A stretch of 64,000 nt of DNA from Bubalus kerabau (lineage: Eukaryota > Chordata > Mammalia > Artiodactyla > Bovidae). The notes under the pieces are model-generated. The model made no database searches and was not told where the DNA came from. It worked only from the letters and a program-made list of their open reading frames with translations. Position numbers and translations under genes: made by a program. Location: NCBI RefSeq assembly GCF_029407905.1, contig NC_073641.1, positions 16,971,001 through 17,035,000 on the forward strand, in the 5' to 3' direction. Of this stretch, positions 25,195 through 35,574 are shown piece after piece. Positions within the stretch are counted from its first letter, which is position 1; each line of letters opens with the position of its first letter.

Positions 25195-27005
25195 GTGAAA
25201 CACTTTCAAACTCATTCTATGAGGCTACCATCCCCCTGATACCAAAACCAGACAAAGATACCACAAAAAAAGAAAATTACAGGCCAATATCACTGAAGAA
25301 CATAGATGCAAAAATCCTCAGCAAAATGCCAGCAAACTGATTCCAACAATACACTAAGATCCAAAGCAATCCTGAGAAAGAAAAATAGAATGAAAGAATC
25401 AGACTCCCTGAATTTAGCATACACTACAAAGCTACAGTAGTCAAAACAGTAAGGTATTTGCACAAAAATAGAAATATAGATCAATAAAAGGGCATAGAAA
25501 GTCCAGAAATAAACCCATCCACCTATGGCCAGTTAGTCTATAACAAAGAGGGCAAGAATATACAATGGAGAAAAGACATTCTCTTGATTAAGTGGTGCTG
25601 GGAAAACTGGATAGCTACATGTAAAGAATGATATTAGAACATCTGCTAATATCATATACAAAAATAAACTCAACATGCATTAAAGACCTAAGCATAAGAA
25701 CAAATATATAAAAGTCCTAGAGACAACATAAGCAGAACACTCTTCGACATAAATCACAGCAGTAGTTATTATTTTTTTTTTTTGACCTGTCTCCTAGAGC
25801 AATGGAAATAAAAGCAAAAATTTAAAAACGGGACTAAATTAAGCACAAAAGTTTTGCACAGCAAAAAGACCATAAACAAAACAAAAAGGCAACCTACACA
25901 ATGGGAGAAAATATTTACAAATGACAAATCTGACAAGGGATTAACTTCCAAAATATACAAACAGCTCAGTATTAGAAAAAAAAAAATCACAAAATATGCA
26001 GAAGACCTAAATAGGTATTTCTACAAAAAACATAAAGATGGCAAATAGGCACATAAAAAAATGTTCAACATGGCTAACTGCTAGAGAAATGCCAATCAAA
26101 ACTATAGTGAAGCATCATCTCACATCAAAAAGTCTACAAATAATAAATGCAGGAGAGGGTGCAGAAAAAAATAGAACCCTCCTACAATGTTGTTGGGAAT
26201 GTAAATTGATATAGCCACTATACAGAACGATATGTATGTTCCTTAAAAAAGTAAACATAGAGTTACCATATGATCCTGTAATCCCATTCTTGGGCATATA
26301 TCCAGAGCAAATTCTAATTAAAAAAGATATACACACACCCCCCTATGTTCATAGCATATTTACAATAGCCAAGACATGGAAACAACCTAATGTCCATTGA
26401 CAGATTAATGAATAAAGATGTGATGTATGTATGCATATATGTATATTATATGTGCATGTGTGTGTATATATATGTGTGTGTGTGTATATGTGTGTAATAT
26501 TACTCAACCATAAAAAACAATGACATAATGCCATCTGTGGCAACATGGATGGACCTAGAGATTATCATAATAAGTGAAGTAAGCCAAAGACAAATATCAT
26601 ATGTCAAATATATCATATTCCACTTATTTGTGGAATCTCAAAAAAGTAACAAATGAACTTCTTTATAAAACAGAAACAGACCCACAATATAGAAACCAAG
26701 CTTATGGTTCCCCAAAGGGGAAAGGTGGGGGAAGGGATAAATTAAGAGTTTGGGATTAACATATACACACTGCTACATATAAAATAGATAACCAACAAGG
26801 ACCTACTGTATAGTACAGGGAACTAGATTCAATATCTTATAATAAGCTATCAGGGACAAGAATCTGAAAAATAATACATACATATATATATGTGTATGTG
26901 TGTGTGTGTGTGTGAGAGTGTGTATTGAATTGCTGTTGCTGTACACCTGAAACTAACATGACATTCTAAATCAGCTATACTTCAATTAAAAAATAATAAA
27001 AATAA
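25195..27005 (+). mobile_element. L1 LINE 3' half with internal deletion
   Basis: It starts in ORF2 reverse transcriptase (caatatcactgaagaacata, gatgcaaaaatcctcagcaa) and jumps near 25330 to late ORF2. It continues through ccattcttgggcatatatcc and tactcaaccataaaaaacaa to the A-rich tail near 27000. Dinucleotide TG/TA runs lie at about 26440-26500 and 26880-26920. Confidence 0.85.
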
Positions 27006-27396
27006 AAATGAGATTATAACCTATGAAACAAACTTAAATTATTATGAGTTATTAAAAATACTTATAAACAATACTAGTGCTTCTGTTAAATCTGTTACTT
27101 TTGAAATGAAGTTCATTATCTACATGTTAAACATTATTGATGGCAAGGCAAGGCAAATGTGATCATGAGTTTCTGTCAGATTTTGCTCTTAAGGTATAGT
27201 CTCCAAGTTTTTTCATACATACACCTGTAGCTTTCAGTAAGAAGACACTAGCAAATCCTTGCTTAAAATTGACCAATGCAGAAATATTTTTCTACTAACA
27301 TATCTAAGAAAATGGGTTTAAAAAACAATGTTAGACAATGTTACCAGACTTTTTTTCTTTCCTTCTCTCTTTCATTTTTTACATTAGTTTCCTTAC
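27006..27396 (-). other. RNF180: RNF180 intron next to the downstream exon
   Basis: The start of the next intron in gene orientation. It begins with the donor GTAAGG at 27391-27396 and has no recognised repeat. Because the terminal exon was not found, this intron is at least 27.4 kb long if the gene is intact. Confidence 0.7.
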
Positions 27397-27522
27397 CTCC
27401 AAAAAGGTGGAATGCTTTTCTGCAGTTTGGTAGGGGCCACTTTGCAGAGCTGGATTTCTGAAAGCTTTGTTTTCTTTTCAAATATTCTTTAGTAAAGAAT
27501 GTTTTTGTGGCATTGTTCAGTT
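27397..27522 (-). CDS. RNF180: RNF180 internal exon following the RING
   Basis: This 126-bp exon has no ATG of its own and is too short for ordinary ORF calling. On the minus strand it starts after a strong acceptor (gcttttttctag) and ends at a consensus donor (GGAG/GTAAGG). The RING exon ends with one base (G); joined to the first two bases here (AA) it gives Glu, so the frame reads ...FFQT-ELNNATKTFF. The following 41 codons run through KEYLKRKQSFQK, SAKWPLPNC and RKAFHLFG without a stop and leave one base over. From memory of the family, this is the segment just C-terminal of the RNF180 RING, before the region leading to the membrane anchor. The exon is therefore placed by phase, by splice sites and by protein continuity. 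It lies 16,250 bp downstream of the RING exon in gene orientation. The next (terminal) exon was not found in the 27.4 kb that remain. Confidence 0.92.
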
Positions 27523-27719
27523 CTAGAAAAAAGCAAATGAAAATAGCATTTTAAAACATTAATTTGAGTAAAATGGTAAGAACCCAAAAAATTATTGTTG
27601 CAGTATTCTGATAATAAATTCAGATCTCTTTTAAGACAGTGAAGACAAAAGTGGAGTCAACTTTGTTTTTAACCCAAGCAAACAAAATTTCTCTGAATTT
27701 GATGCAACTTTGATATGCC

Positions 27720-27890
27720 TACACATAGAACATACACCTACTGAGCAGCTCCTATGTCAGATAAAACACCAGAAATGAAAGAAACAGTGATGACTGAGAT
27801 ATAGTCCTTGCCCTCAAGAAGACTGCAGTCTAAAAGATGGTAATAAACAGGTACACTATAAAAGGGGGAAAATATGTTATGGGTGCAACA
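27720..27890 (+). mobile_element. L2 LINE 3' end remnant
   Basis: Old L2-like text: cctactgagcagctcctatg, then gtccttgccctcaagaagac and gcagtctaaaagatg. It lies 200 bp from the RNF180 exon. Confidence 0.65.
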
Positions 27891-28453
27891 ACAGAGTAAC
27901 TAGAGTGCAATCATGGCTCAGGAGTGATAATGAAAAGGAAAAATCACTAGAAGCTTTTACTTTATAGTTTTATTTCTTTCCATATGTGATGGACTGACTG
28001 TGTAGAGTCTAATGCTGCTGATATGAAGAAATCAAAAAAATGTAGAAATAAATTCTCAACCCTTCAGAAACTTGTTCATGAGTTAAAGAGAAAAGGAAAA
28101 TATTCATTTGAAGTAAACAAATACCAATCAAAAAACAAATATGATGATATTCACTTTAGAAAAGAGTCTCTAGAACATGAGCCAAGGAAAGCAAGGCATA
28201 ATCTGAATTGAACTATTTGATGGAGAAGTTCTTCCCAGGGAGGCCAGTGTAGAGCTAGTTACTACTAGCTGAGAAGTACACAAGTCTTTCCGTCAATGGT
28301 GCCCTCTTACTTTCATCCCACAATTATTCCTGTACTATCTTCTCAGCTTCCGTCCTTTCAAAGGCTTTGAGCTTCTTCTCTAACCAGTTACATCAAATTT
28401 TCTCTATTTTTTCTAACTACTCTCTTGGATTTATTCTTATCTAAGCAATGGAC

Positions 28454-28652
28454 GCAGTCCATGGGGTCGCTAGGAGTCAGACATGACTGAGTGACTTCAC
28501 TTTCACTTTTCACTTTCATGCATTGGAGAAGGAAATGGCAACCCACTCCAGTGTTCTTGCCTGGAGAATCCTAGGGACGGAGAGCCTGGTGGGCTGCCGT
28601 CTATGGGGTCACACAGAGTTGGATACGACTGAAGCGACTTAGCAGCAGCAGC
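28454..28652 (+). mobile_element. Bov-A2 SINE with target-site duplication
   Basis: A partial BovA unit (gcagtccatggggtcgctag) is followed by a spacer (ttcactttcacttttcac), a full BovA unit and a terminal (agc)n run. The perfect 11-bp repeat AAGCAATGGAC lies at 28443-28453 and 28653-28663. Confidence 0.95.
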
Positions 28653-28663
28653 AAGCAATGGAC

Positions 28664-29925
28664 AGGGAAAACATTCTGGAAGTTTACATTTAACAACAAA
28701 AGAAATAAGGCCAAATAAGGAAAGTTAAGTAATAAACCTGCAATTCTCTTTAACTCCCTTCCCCAGTCTACACCCAAGGGCCAGTAATTCAAGCACACAA
28801 GATAGAGAAAAAGTATTTTCATAGTCTATGTACTCATTGTGTATGTTGGAGGTTGTTATGGCCAGTGAATGTTTTAACTTTCACGCGTTTAATAGTTAAA
28901 TCATTTCAGATTGGATATTCTCAGTGTTTTCTGCAGCAGTGCACATGTATTTTATCAAAGTCCACTTTGCCCACTGCCTGTGAACAGCCCCTTAGTAAAA
29001 GGTGGTCATGGCACTACTACTTGGTTAAAATGACTCATCAGTGTCATTCATAGTGATGAAGAGAATGGAGGAAGTTATCCAATGACTTACAACACATTTA
29101 CTTACATAACAATTGTCTTCTTGTAGGGCTTATCCTTAAGCAGTGATAACTATAAATCACGGTATTTTCTGAGAAATTAAAAATCCTATGAAATAAGCAG
29201 GATTGTGTTAACAATTAACTGTTGGACTCACAACTTCCTAAATGCCTTTAAAAGTAAGACCAGTGTGGTGGGTAAATTATTTCTTGTGGGAGATAATATA
29301 AACCAAGGAGAAGAGTTTGCAACCCCCAAATTCTTATTCCTTTCCTTTCTTTTCCTCCTCTCCCTCCACCTCCTCCCTCCTCTGGAGAGCTTGTACCCTT
29401 GCTCTAAAATGCTGATGCAAAAACCAGAGGATATCACTGCACTGGCCTCTCTTAAAATGAAAACTTACTTGGAAGTGTAATTGCATTCAGTAAACCAGAT
29501 CAAAAAGACATTCTTGTGAGAGTCATCCAGAAGTGCAGTTTTGAGAGCTGGTCACAAATCAGATTTGTCTTAGAGGGTAGATGACAGAGATAAAAGTAAT
29601 AATGATAACTGTGATTTTTTTTTTCTAGCTTCAAGAACTTAATACATGATGCACTTTTAACCTATATAACAAACCCAAATGGAAACCAAAGAAGGAAAAG
29701 TTTCAAAAATTATTTATAATACCTAAGAAAATTATGATCAGAGGAATTACTTTATTAAATGTACAAAATGATATGGGAGATGTACCTACAATGTTCTGTT
29801 GAACATAAATACATGTGTCCATAACGTAGCCTTATGAAATGTTGGAAGATTCTACACTTGATCTGAAAGACCTTTGGAGAAGAGTGGATCCAAAAGCCCT
29901 TGTCCCTCCATCTGCTGGGCCAAAT
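28664..29925. other. Unique intronic sequence
   Basis: No exon or young repeat is recognised. A pyrimidine-rich tract lies at about 29335-29390. The open frame at 29205-29480 (plus) has no domain or splice support. Confidence 0.45.
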
Positions 29926-29940
29926 AAGAACTGGGTTCTA

Positions 29941-30002
29941 AAAACTAATACAATTATGTAAAGTTTAAAAATAAAATAAAATTTAATTAAAAAAAAAAAA
30001 AA
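29941..30002 (+). mobile_element. Micro-insertion of the L1 3' terminus (62 bp)
   Basis: Only the last bases of a ruminant L1 (aaactaatacaattatgtaa, compare caatacaatattgtaaag at 14149-14166) plus an A-rich tail are present. A perfect 15-bp repeat, AAGAACTGGGTTCTA, lies at 29926-29940 and 30003-30017. Confidence 0.93.
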
Positions 30003-30017
30003 AAGAACTGGGTTCTA

Positions 30018-30194
30018 ATGCTTCCTAACGGTGGCACCTTTCATAAGCTGTTGAACTTCTCTTTGTACTTGCTTTCTGCCTCATCTCTGGCAAACACTTA
30101 TCCTGCAATAGCTATGTGCCTGGCACTTTGCTGGTCTAGCTAGAAATACAGAAATTAATTAAATCTAATTCCTGTCTGCTGGGCACTGTACTAG
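30018..30194. other. Old SINE/LINE remnants
   Basis: Diffuse MIR-like text (gctgttgaacttctctttgt) followed by L2-like text (gctatgtgcctggcactttg). Boundaries are unclear. Confidence 0.45.
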
Positions 30195-30382
30195 ATCAGT
30201 GATTCCAAAATACCCGTCTGGAGCCTGGCTATGCATCAGAGTTGCTGAGGGGATTTGTTAAAAAGACAATTTCTAGGACCTTGCCCAGATATTACTGAAG
30301 CAGAATTGCTGTGGATGTGACCTAGCAGTCTGTACTTTCTATAGGCACCTTGGATAATTTTAATGCACAGTCAACCACTAGA
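30195..30382. mobile_element. MER5-like hAT-Charlie element
   Basis: The landmarks are gatcagtgattccaaaatac, ggagcctggctatgcatcag and ctgaagcagaattgctg, in the order of the non-autonomous hAT-Charlie elements. Confidence 0.6.
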
Positions 30383-31124
30383 TGAAATGACCTTAAATCC
30401 TTTTCTATTCTAAAAGCACCTGAATTTATTTAAATAAGTTAAACCTTATCTCTTACAGTTTATCTGCTATAAACTGTACAAACCTTACCCAAGGATGTTG
30501 TTCTTTCTACAGAACTACATTGCTTCATTCTAGTGGTATTTGAACTTGGTACTGCAGGATTTTGCAACAGATAACTATTCAATACTAACTTTCTCTGAAT
30601 TATTTAGAAGAAGCACTAAGAAAAATCTGAAGGCAGACCAAGACGCAGGGCTCAGAGTAAAAGGTGATAAAAACTACCTTTCTCTCCTCCTTTGTCAACT
30701 CTACCTATTAGGGAGCAGAGGCTTCTTACTACAATATATTATAATGTATTGAATGAATCAATATTTCATATCATTCAATATGATGGAGAAGGACAAATCC
30801 CTGAGTATCCTAGGAAGAGTCTAAAGTCTATTCAGATGGTACATTTAAATGTGGTGGCAGTACCAGTGGAAAACAGCAGCATCTTTGTGTGACACTACCA
30901 TAGAAATAATAAGTAAGTGTTAAAAGTTATAGTCTTCTTGACTTGGCTGAGTTGCAAGAGTCAATTACCAAATACATAAAAACATAATTCACTTTATTAC
31001 AGGGTGTATTACCATGAGTTTCACGGTATTGTACCATAAATAATAAAATAAGGACAACCACAAACAAAGCACAATTTTGAACTACAAGCAGTACCAACAG
31101 GGTGGTATAACTTTGATGTCTGCT
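30383..31124. other. Unassigned intronic sequence
   Basis: No repeat or exon is recognised. Overlapping open frames at 30540-30752 and 30692-30892 have no domain. Confidence 0.45.
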
Positions 31125-31135
31125 TTATGCTCAAA

Positions 31136-31267
31136 CTGGAGAAGGAAATGGCAATGCACTCCAGTATTATTGCCTGGAGAATTCCATGGACAGAGGAACC
31201 TGGTGGGCTACAGCCCATGGGGTCACAAAAAGTTGGACACGACTGAACAACTTTCACTTCATTTCAC
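31136..31267 (+). mobile_element. BovA SINE unit with target-site duplication
   Basis: A single BovA unit from ctggagaaggaaatggcaat to cgactgaacaactttcac. The flanks TTATGCTCAAA (31125-31135) and TTATGCTTAAA (31268-31278) match at 10 of 11 bases. Confidence 0.9.
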
Positions 31268-31439
31268 TTATGCTTAAATATGGGCAATTTTATATTTAAA
31301 AGCTAGTTATAATTAAGTTATATTATAATTTATAATTATTAAGCAAATATTTGTTAGTAATATTTTAAGCATTCTGCTAAGTATAAGAGTTAAAACTGTG
31401 AAACATTCTTTTCTGCTCTACAAAAGACACTGTCAAGTG

Positions 31440-32745
31440 AATGAATAGTTGATTCACACAGGCTGGGAGAAAATATTTGCAAAAGGCATATCCGATAAAG
31501 GACTGTTATCCAAAAATACCCAAAAAAGTCTTAAAACTAAATAGCAAAAAACCCAAAAAACTCAATTAAAAAAAATGGGCCAAAGACCTTAACAGTCATC
31601 TCACCAAAGAAGATATGCAGACAGCAAATAAACATGTGAAAAGATGCTACACATCATATGTCATCAGGGAAATGCAAATTAAAATATTAATGAGATACCA
31701 CTGCCCACCTATTAGAATGGCCAAAATCCAGAGCACAGATAACACAATTTCTGGCAAGGATGTGGACAACAGGCACTCTCAGTCACTGCTGGCAGGTATA
31801 CAAAACGGTACAGCCACTCTGGAAGATGGTTTGGTGGCTTCTCAAAAAACTAAAAATACTACATACAATTTAGCAGTCATGCTCCTTGGTATTTAGCCAA
31901 AGAAGCTGAAAACTTAGGTCCACATAAAGACTTGCAAATAGATGTTTTTAGCAGCTTTATTCATAATTTCCAAGTTGGAAGCAACAACCATGTCCTTCAG
32001 CAGATGAATAGATAAACTGGTACCTTTAGACAATGGAATATTATTTAGTGCTAAAGTGGTCCCATGGGCTGTAGCCCACCAGACTCCTCTATCTGTGGAA
32101 TTTTCTAGGTAACTATACTGGAGTTGGCAGTCATTTCCTTCTCCGGGGGATCTTCCCAACCCAGGGAACAAACCTGGGTCTCTTGCATTGCAAGCAGGTT
32201 CTTTACCATCTGAGCCACCAGGGAAGTCCCCCAAAAGAAATAAGCTATCAAGCCCCAGGAGGACATGGGGGAATATTAAATGTATATTAGTAAGTTAAAG
32301 AAGCCAATCTGAAAAGGCTACATACTGTATGATTCCAACTACATGACATTCTGGAAAAGGCAAAACTATGAAGACAGTGAAAAGATCTGGGGTTGGGGGT
32401 GAAGGCTGAATAGGGATGAATGAATGAGGAGCAGAGGATTCTTGGGGCAGTGAAAATACTCTCTTTGATACTCTAATGATGGATATGTGTCACTATACAT
32501 TTGTCCAAATTCATGGAATGTACAACATCAAGAGTGAACCCTAATGTAAACTATGGACTTTAGATGATAATCATGTATCAATACAGGCTGACAGAATTTA
32601 ACAGATATTCCACTATAGTAGAGAGTATGGGTAATGGGGGATGTGTGTGAGGGGGCAGGAGGTGTATAAGAAATCCCTCTATCTTCTACTTAATTTTGCT
32701 GTGAATATGAAACTGCTCTAAAAAATAAAGTCTATTAAAAAATAT
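31440..32745 (+). mobile_element. Old L1 3' half
   Basis: L1 late ORF2 and 3' sequence: gaaaatatttgcaaaaggca, ggcaaggatgtggacaacag, tacaaaacggtacagccact and gatgaatagataaactggta, ending at an A-rich stretch near 32745. Interrupted by a SINE at 32057-32230. Confidence 0.8.
32057..32230 (-). mobile_element. Bov-tA SINE
   Basis: A minus-strand Bov-tA: the plus strand shows gctgtagcccaccagactcc, then ccaacccagggaacaaacct and finally ctgagccaccagggaagtcc, the tRNA-like head. The BovA 3' tail is missing. It is inserted in the L1. Confidence 0.88.
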
Positions 32746-32926
32746 TTAGAAAACATTTTATTCAAACAGTGCACAAAACTAACAGTGCTGAGAACAATGC
32801 TGCATCATAATATCAGAAGTTTTTAATGTGAAAATCTCATTTTAAATAAAAATTTAAAATAATTTTTCAATAAAATTTTCGATTTACAAAAGCAAATTGT
32901 GAAATAGACATAGTACATGCATGGTG

Positions 32927-33340
32927 GTGAGAGTTGTCTTTGAAGAAAGCTGAGTGGCGAAGAATTGATGCTTTTGAACTGTGGTGTTGGAGAAGATTCT
33001 TGAGAGTCCCTTGGACTGCAAGGAGATCCAACCAGTCCATTCTGAAGGAGATCAGCCCTGGGATTTCTTTGGAAGGAATGATGCTCAAGCTGAAACTCCA
33101 GTACTTTGGCCACCTCATGCGAAGAGTTGACTCATTGGAAAAGACTCTGATGCTGGGAGGGATTGGGGGCAGGAGGAGAAGGGGACGACAGAGGATGAGA
33201 TGGCTGGATGGCATCACTGACTCGGACGTGAGTCTGAGTGAACTCCGGGAGTTGATGATGGACAGGGAGGCCTGGCGTGCTGCAATTCATGGGGTCGCAG
33301 AGTTGGACACGACTGAGTGACTGAACTGAACTGAACTGAG
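32927..33340 (+). mobile_element. BovB 3' end fragment
   Basis: A plus-strand tail starting within the CESWTVKK-like codons and running through DAFELWCWRRFLRVPWTARR, HLMRRVDSLEKTLMLGG and RMRWLDGITD to ctgaactgaactgaactgag. Little diverged; an open frame covers 32934-33320. Confidence 0.9.
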
Positions 33341-33365
33341 TAAGTAGGTAACCCTAAGTTGTGAG

Positions 33366-33514
33366 GTAATGGCTCAGTGGTAAAAAAGTCTGCCTGCCAA
33401 TGCAGGAGATGTAGGTTTGATCCCTGGGTCTGGAAGATTCCCTGGAGAAGGAAATGGCAACCCACTCTAGTATTCTTGCTTGGAAAGTTCCATGGTCTGA
33501 GGGGTCTGGCAGGT
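33366..33514 (+). mobile_element. Bov-tA SINE, 3' truncated
   Basis: The tRNA-like head (aatggctcagtggtaaaaaa, then tgcctgccaatgcaggagat) is followed by the BovA start (ggagaaggaaatggcaaccc). It stops after gaggggtctggcagg, without the usual tail. Confidence 0.85.
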
Positions 33515-33552
33515 TAATTCAGGCCTATAAGATTATTATTATAAATGCAAAA

Positions 33553-34063
33553 AAGCCATGACAAACCTAAGTAGCATATTAAAAAGCAAAGAAATCATTT
33601 TGCTGACAAATATCCATATAGTTGAAGCTATGGTTTTCCAGTAGTCAAGTACGGATATGAGAGGTGGACCATAAAGAAGGCTGAGTGCAGTACTAATAGT
33701 TTTGAACTACGGTGTTGGAGAAAACTCTTGAGAGTCCCTTGGACTGTAAGGAAATCAAACCAGTGAATCATAAAGGAAATCAATCCTGAATATTCACTGG
33801 AAGGATTGATGCTGAAGCTGAAGCTCCAAAACTTTGGCCACCTGATGCGAAGAGCCAGCTCACTGGAAAAGACCCTGATGCTGAGAAAGACTGAGGGCAG
33901 GAGGAGAAGGGCCAACAGAGGATGAGATGGTTGGATGGCGTCACTGACAATGGACATGAGCTTGAGCACACTCAGGGAGACAGTGAAGGACAGGGAAGCC
34001 TGGTGTGCTGCATTCCATGGGGTCGCAAAGAGTCAGACATGACTTAGTGACTGAACAACAATG
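33553..34063 (+). mobile_element. BovB 3' end fragment, older copy
   Basis: It runs from atgacaaacctaagtagcat to gtgactgaacaacaatgg. Its tail is the older 'ctgaacaacaa' form rather than 'ctgaactgaactga', like the copies ending at 24355 and 54415. It is stop-containing. Confidence 0.88.
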
Positions 34064-34786
34064 GCCAATTATAAATACAGGGCACAGTTATTTAGAGGCA
34101 CCCAGTGGTATTATGTTTTAAAAGGATAGGTATTAAAAGGATAGGATATATGTGTCCAGCTATCTCATTTAGATGACTAAAGTCCTTGTTTCCCTACTTA
34201 AAATTACATCTCATTATTATGAAAGCTTGATATTTGACTTCACTTTATTCTGTATCAGTGAAAATATATAAACTATCTTAAAATTGTCTTCAGAGTTTCA
34301 GTGGCAATGCTTGATTTACACTTCTGCAAGAGGGGCAAAAAAGTCTCACTTGCAAGGGACCCTAGCTCTCCTAGTGAAACTCATATTGTACCCATGTGAG
34401 CGCCCAGAAATGTTTGTCTATAAGGGGAACAATGCCAGTTAGAGAAAACTTGAGTTTGCTACTACAGCTTGCATTTAACAGAATCTGACTACTTGGACTC
34501 AAGAAATACCAATAAGTCTCAGATTCAACTTTTCAGACCTGGCAGGTTCTCACCCTAGGGAGGCTGCATGGTCTCCTAGTAACTGAATGTCCTATGTGAT
34601 TTGCAGTCAGAGGAACTCTGAGTGTTGGGAAAGAGAAGCCAACCAGGAATATGTCATTCGGTACTGATGAATACTTATCTATGTATCCTCTGAATATAAA
34701 ATTTAACCTGATTTAATACCCTTTCCTATTGAACTGTTTAGAGTTAAAATCTAGCTTAAGAAGCCCCATTCGCCAACGAAATATGT
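34064..34786. other. Unassigned intronic sequence
   Basis: A short tandem repeat of aaaaggataggtatt-like sequence occurs near 34120-34146. No exon or transposon is recognised in the rest. Confidence 0.45.
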
Positions 34787-35327
34787 AGCCTTTTCTAAAA
34801 TGAGCTTGAACGTCTGGAAGTTCATGGTTCGCGTATTGCTGAAGCCTGGCTTGGAGAATTTTGGGCATTACTAACATGTGAGATGAGTGCAATTGTGCAG
34901 TAGGTTTGAGCATTCTTTGGGATTGCCTTTCTTTGAGATTGGAATGAAAACTGACCTTTTCCAGTCCTGTGGCCACTGATGAGTTTTTCAAATTTGCTGC
35001 CATATTGAGTACATCACTTTCACAGCATCATCTTTTAGGATTTGAAATAGTTCAATTGGAATCCCATCCCCTCCACTAGCTTTGTTCGTAGTGATGCTTC
35101 CTAAAGCCCACTTTAACTTCATATTCCAGGATGTCTGGCTCTAGGTGAGTGATCACACCATCAGGATTATGTGGGTCGTGAAGGTGTTTTTTGTACAGTT
35201 CTTCTGTGTATTCTTGACACCTCTTCTTAATATCTTCTGCTTCTGTTAGGTCCATACCATTTCTGTCCTTTATTGAGCCCATCTTTGCATGAAATGTTCC
35301 CTTGGTATCTCTAATTTTCGAGAGATG
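34787..35327 (-). mobile_element. BovB reverse-transcriptase fragment
   Basis: A minus-strand fragment from about EISRDTKG (35327) through KMGSIKDRNGMDLTEAEDIKK to QYANHELPDVQA and FRKG (34790). It is frameshifted and has a small deletion at about 34868-34874. Confidence 0.88.
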
Positions 35328-35429
35328 GAGCTAGAGCGCCTGAGACCTCGTTGCAGCGGCGGGACTTCCTCTGACTTAGTGGCAGACATCCTGTTTCGTT
35401 TTAACAACACTGAGCTTCTACACGTGTGA

Positions 35430-35540
35430 GGATCGGTGGTAGACACTATAGTGATTGGAAACGACTTGCTGATCAAACCTGGGGCCCGGCAGTGAAAGCA
35501 CTGAGTCCTACTCACTGAACCGCCAGGGAATTCCCCAAAC
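35430..35540 (-). mobile_element. CHR-type tRNA-derived SINE
   Basis: On the minus strand the head reads gaattccctggcggttcagt, then aggactcagtgctttcactg and ccccaggtttgatc. This layout is known from CHR SINEs of whales, hippos and ruminants. The upstream GC-rich stretch 35328-35430 may be part of it. Confidence 0.7.
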
Positions 35541-35574
35541 CTGTAAAAGAAGTGTTACTCCAGGCTGAAGGAAA

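Noticed and set aside
26440..26510. Regulatory TG/TA tract
   Set aside because: A simple microsatellite within an L1 3' end; no supporting motif.
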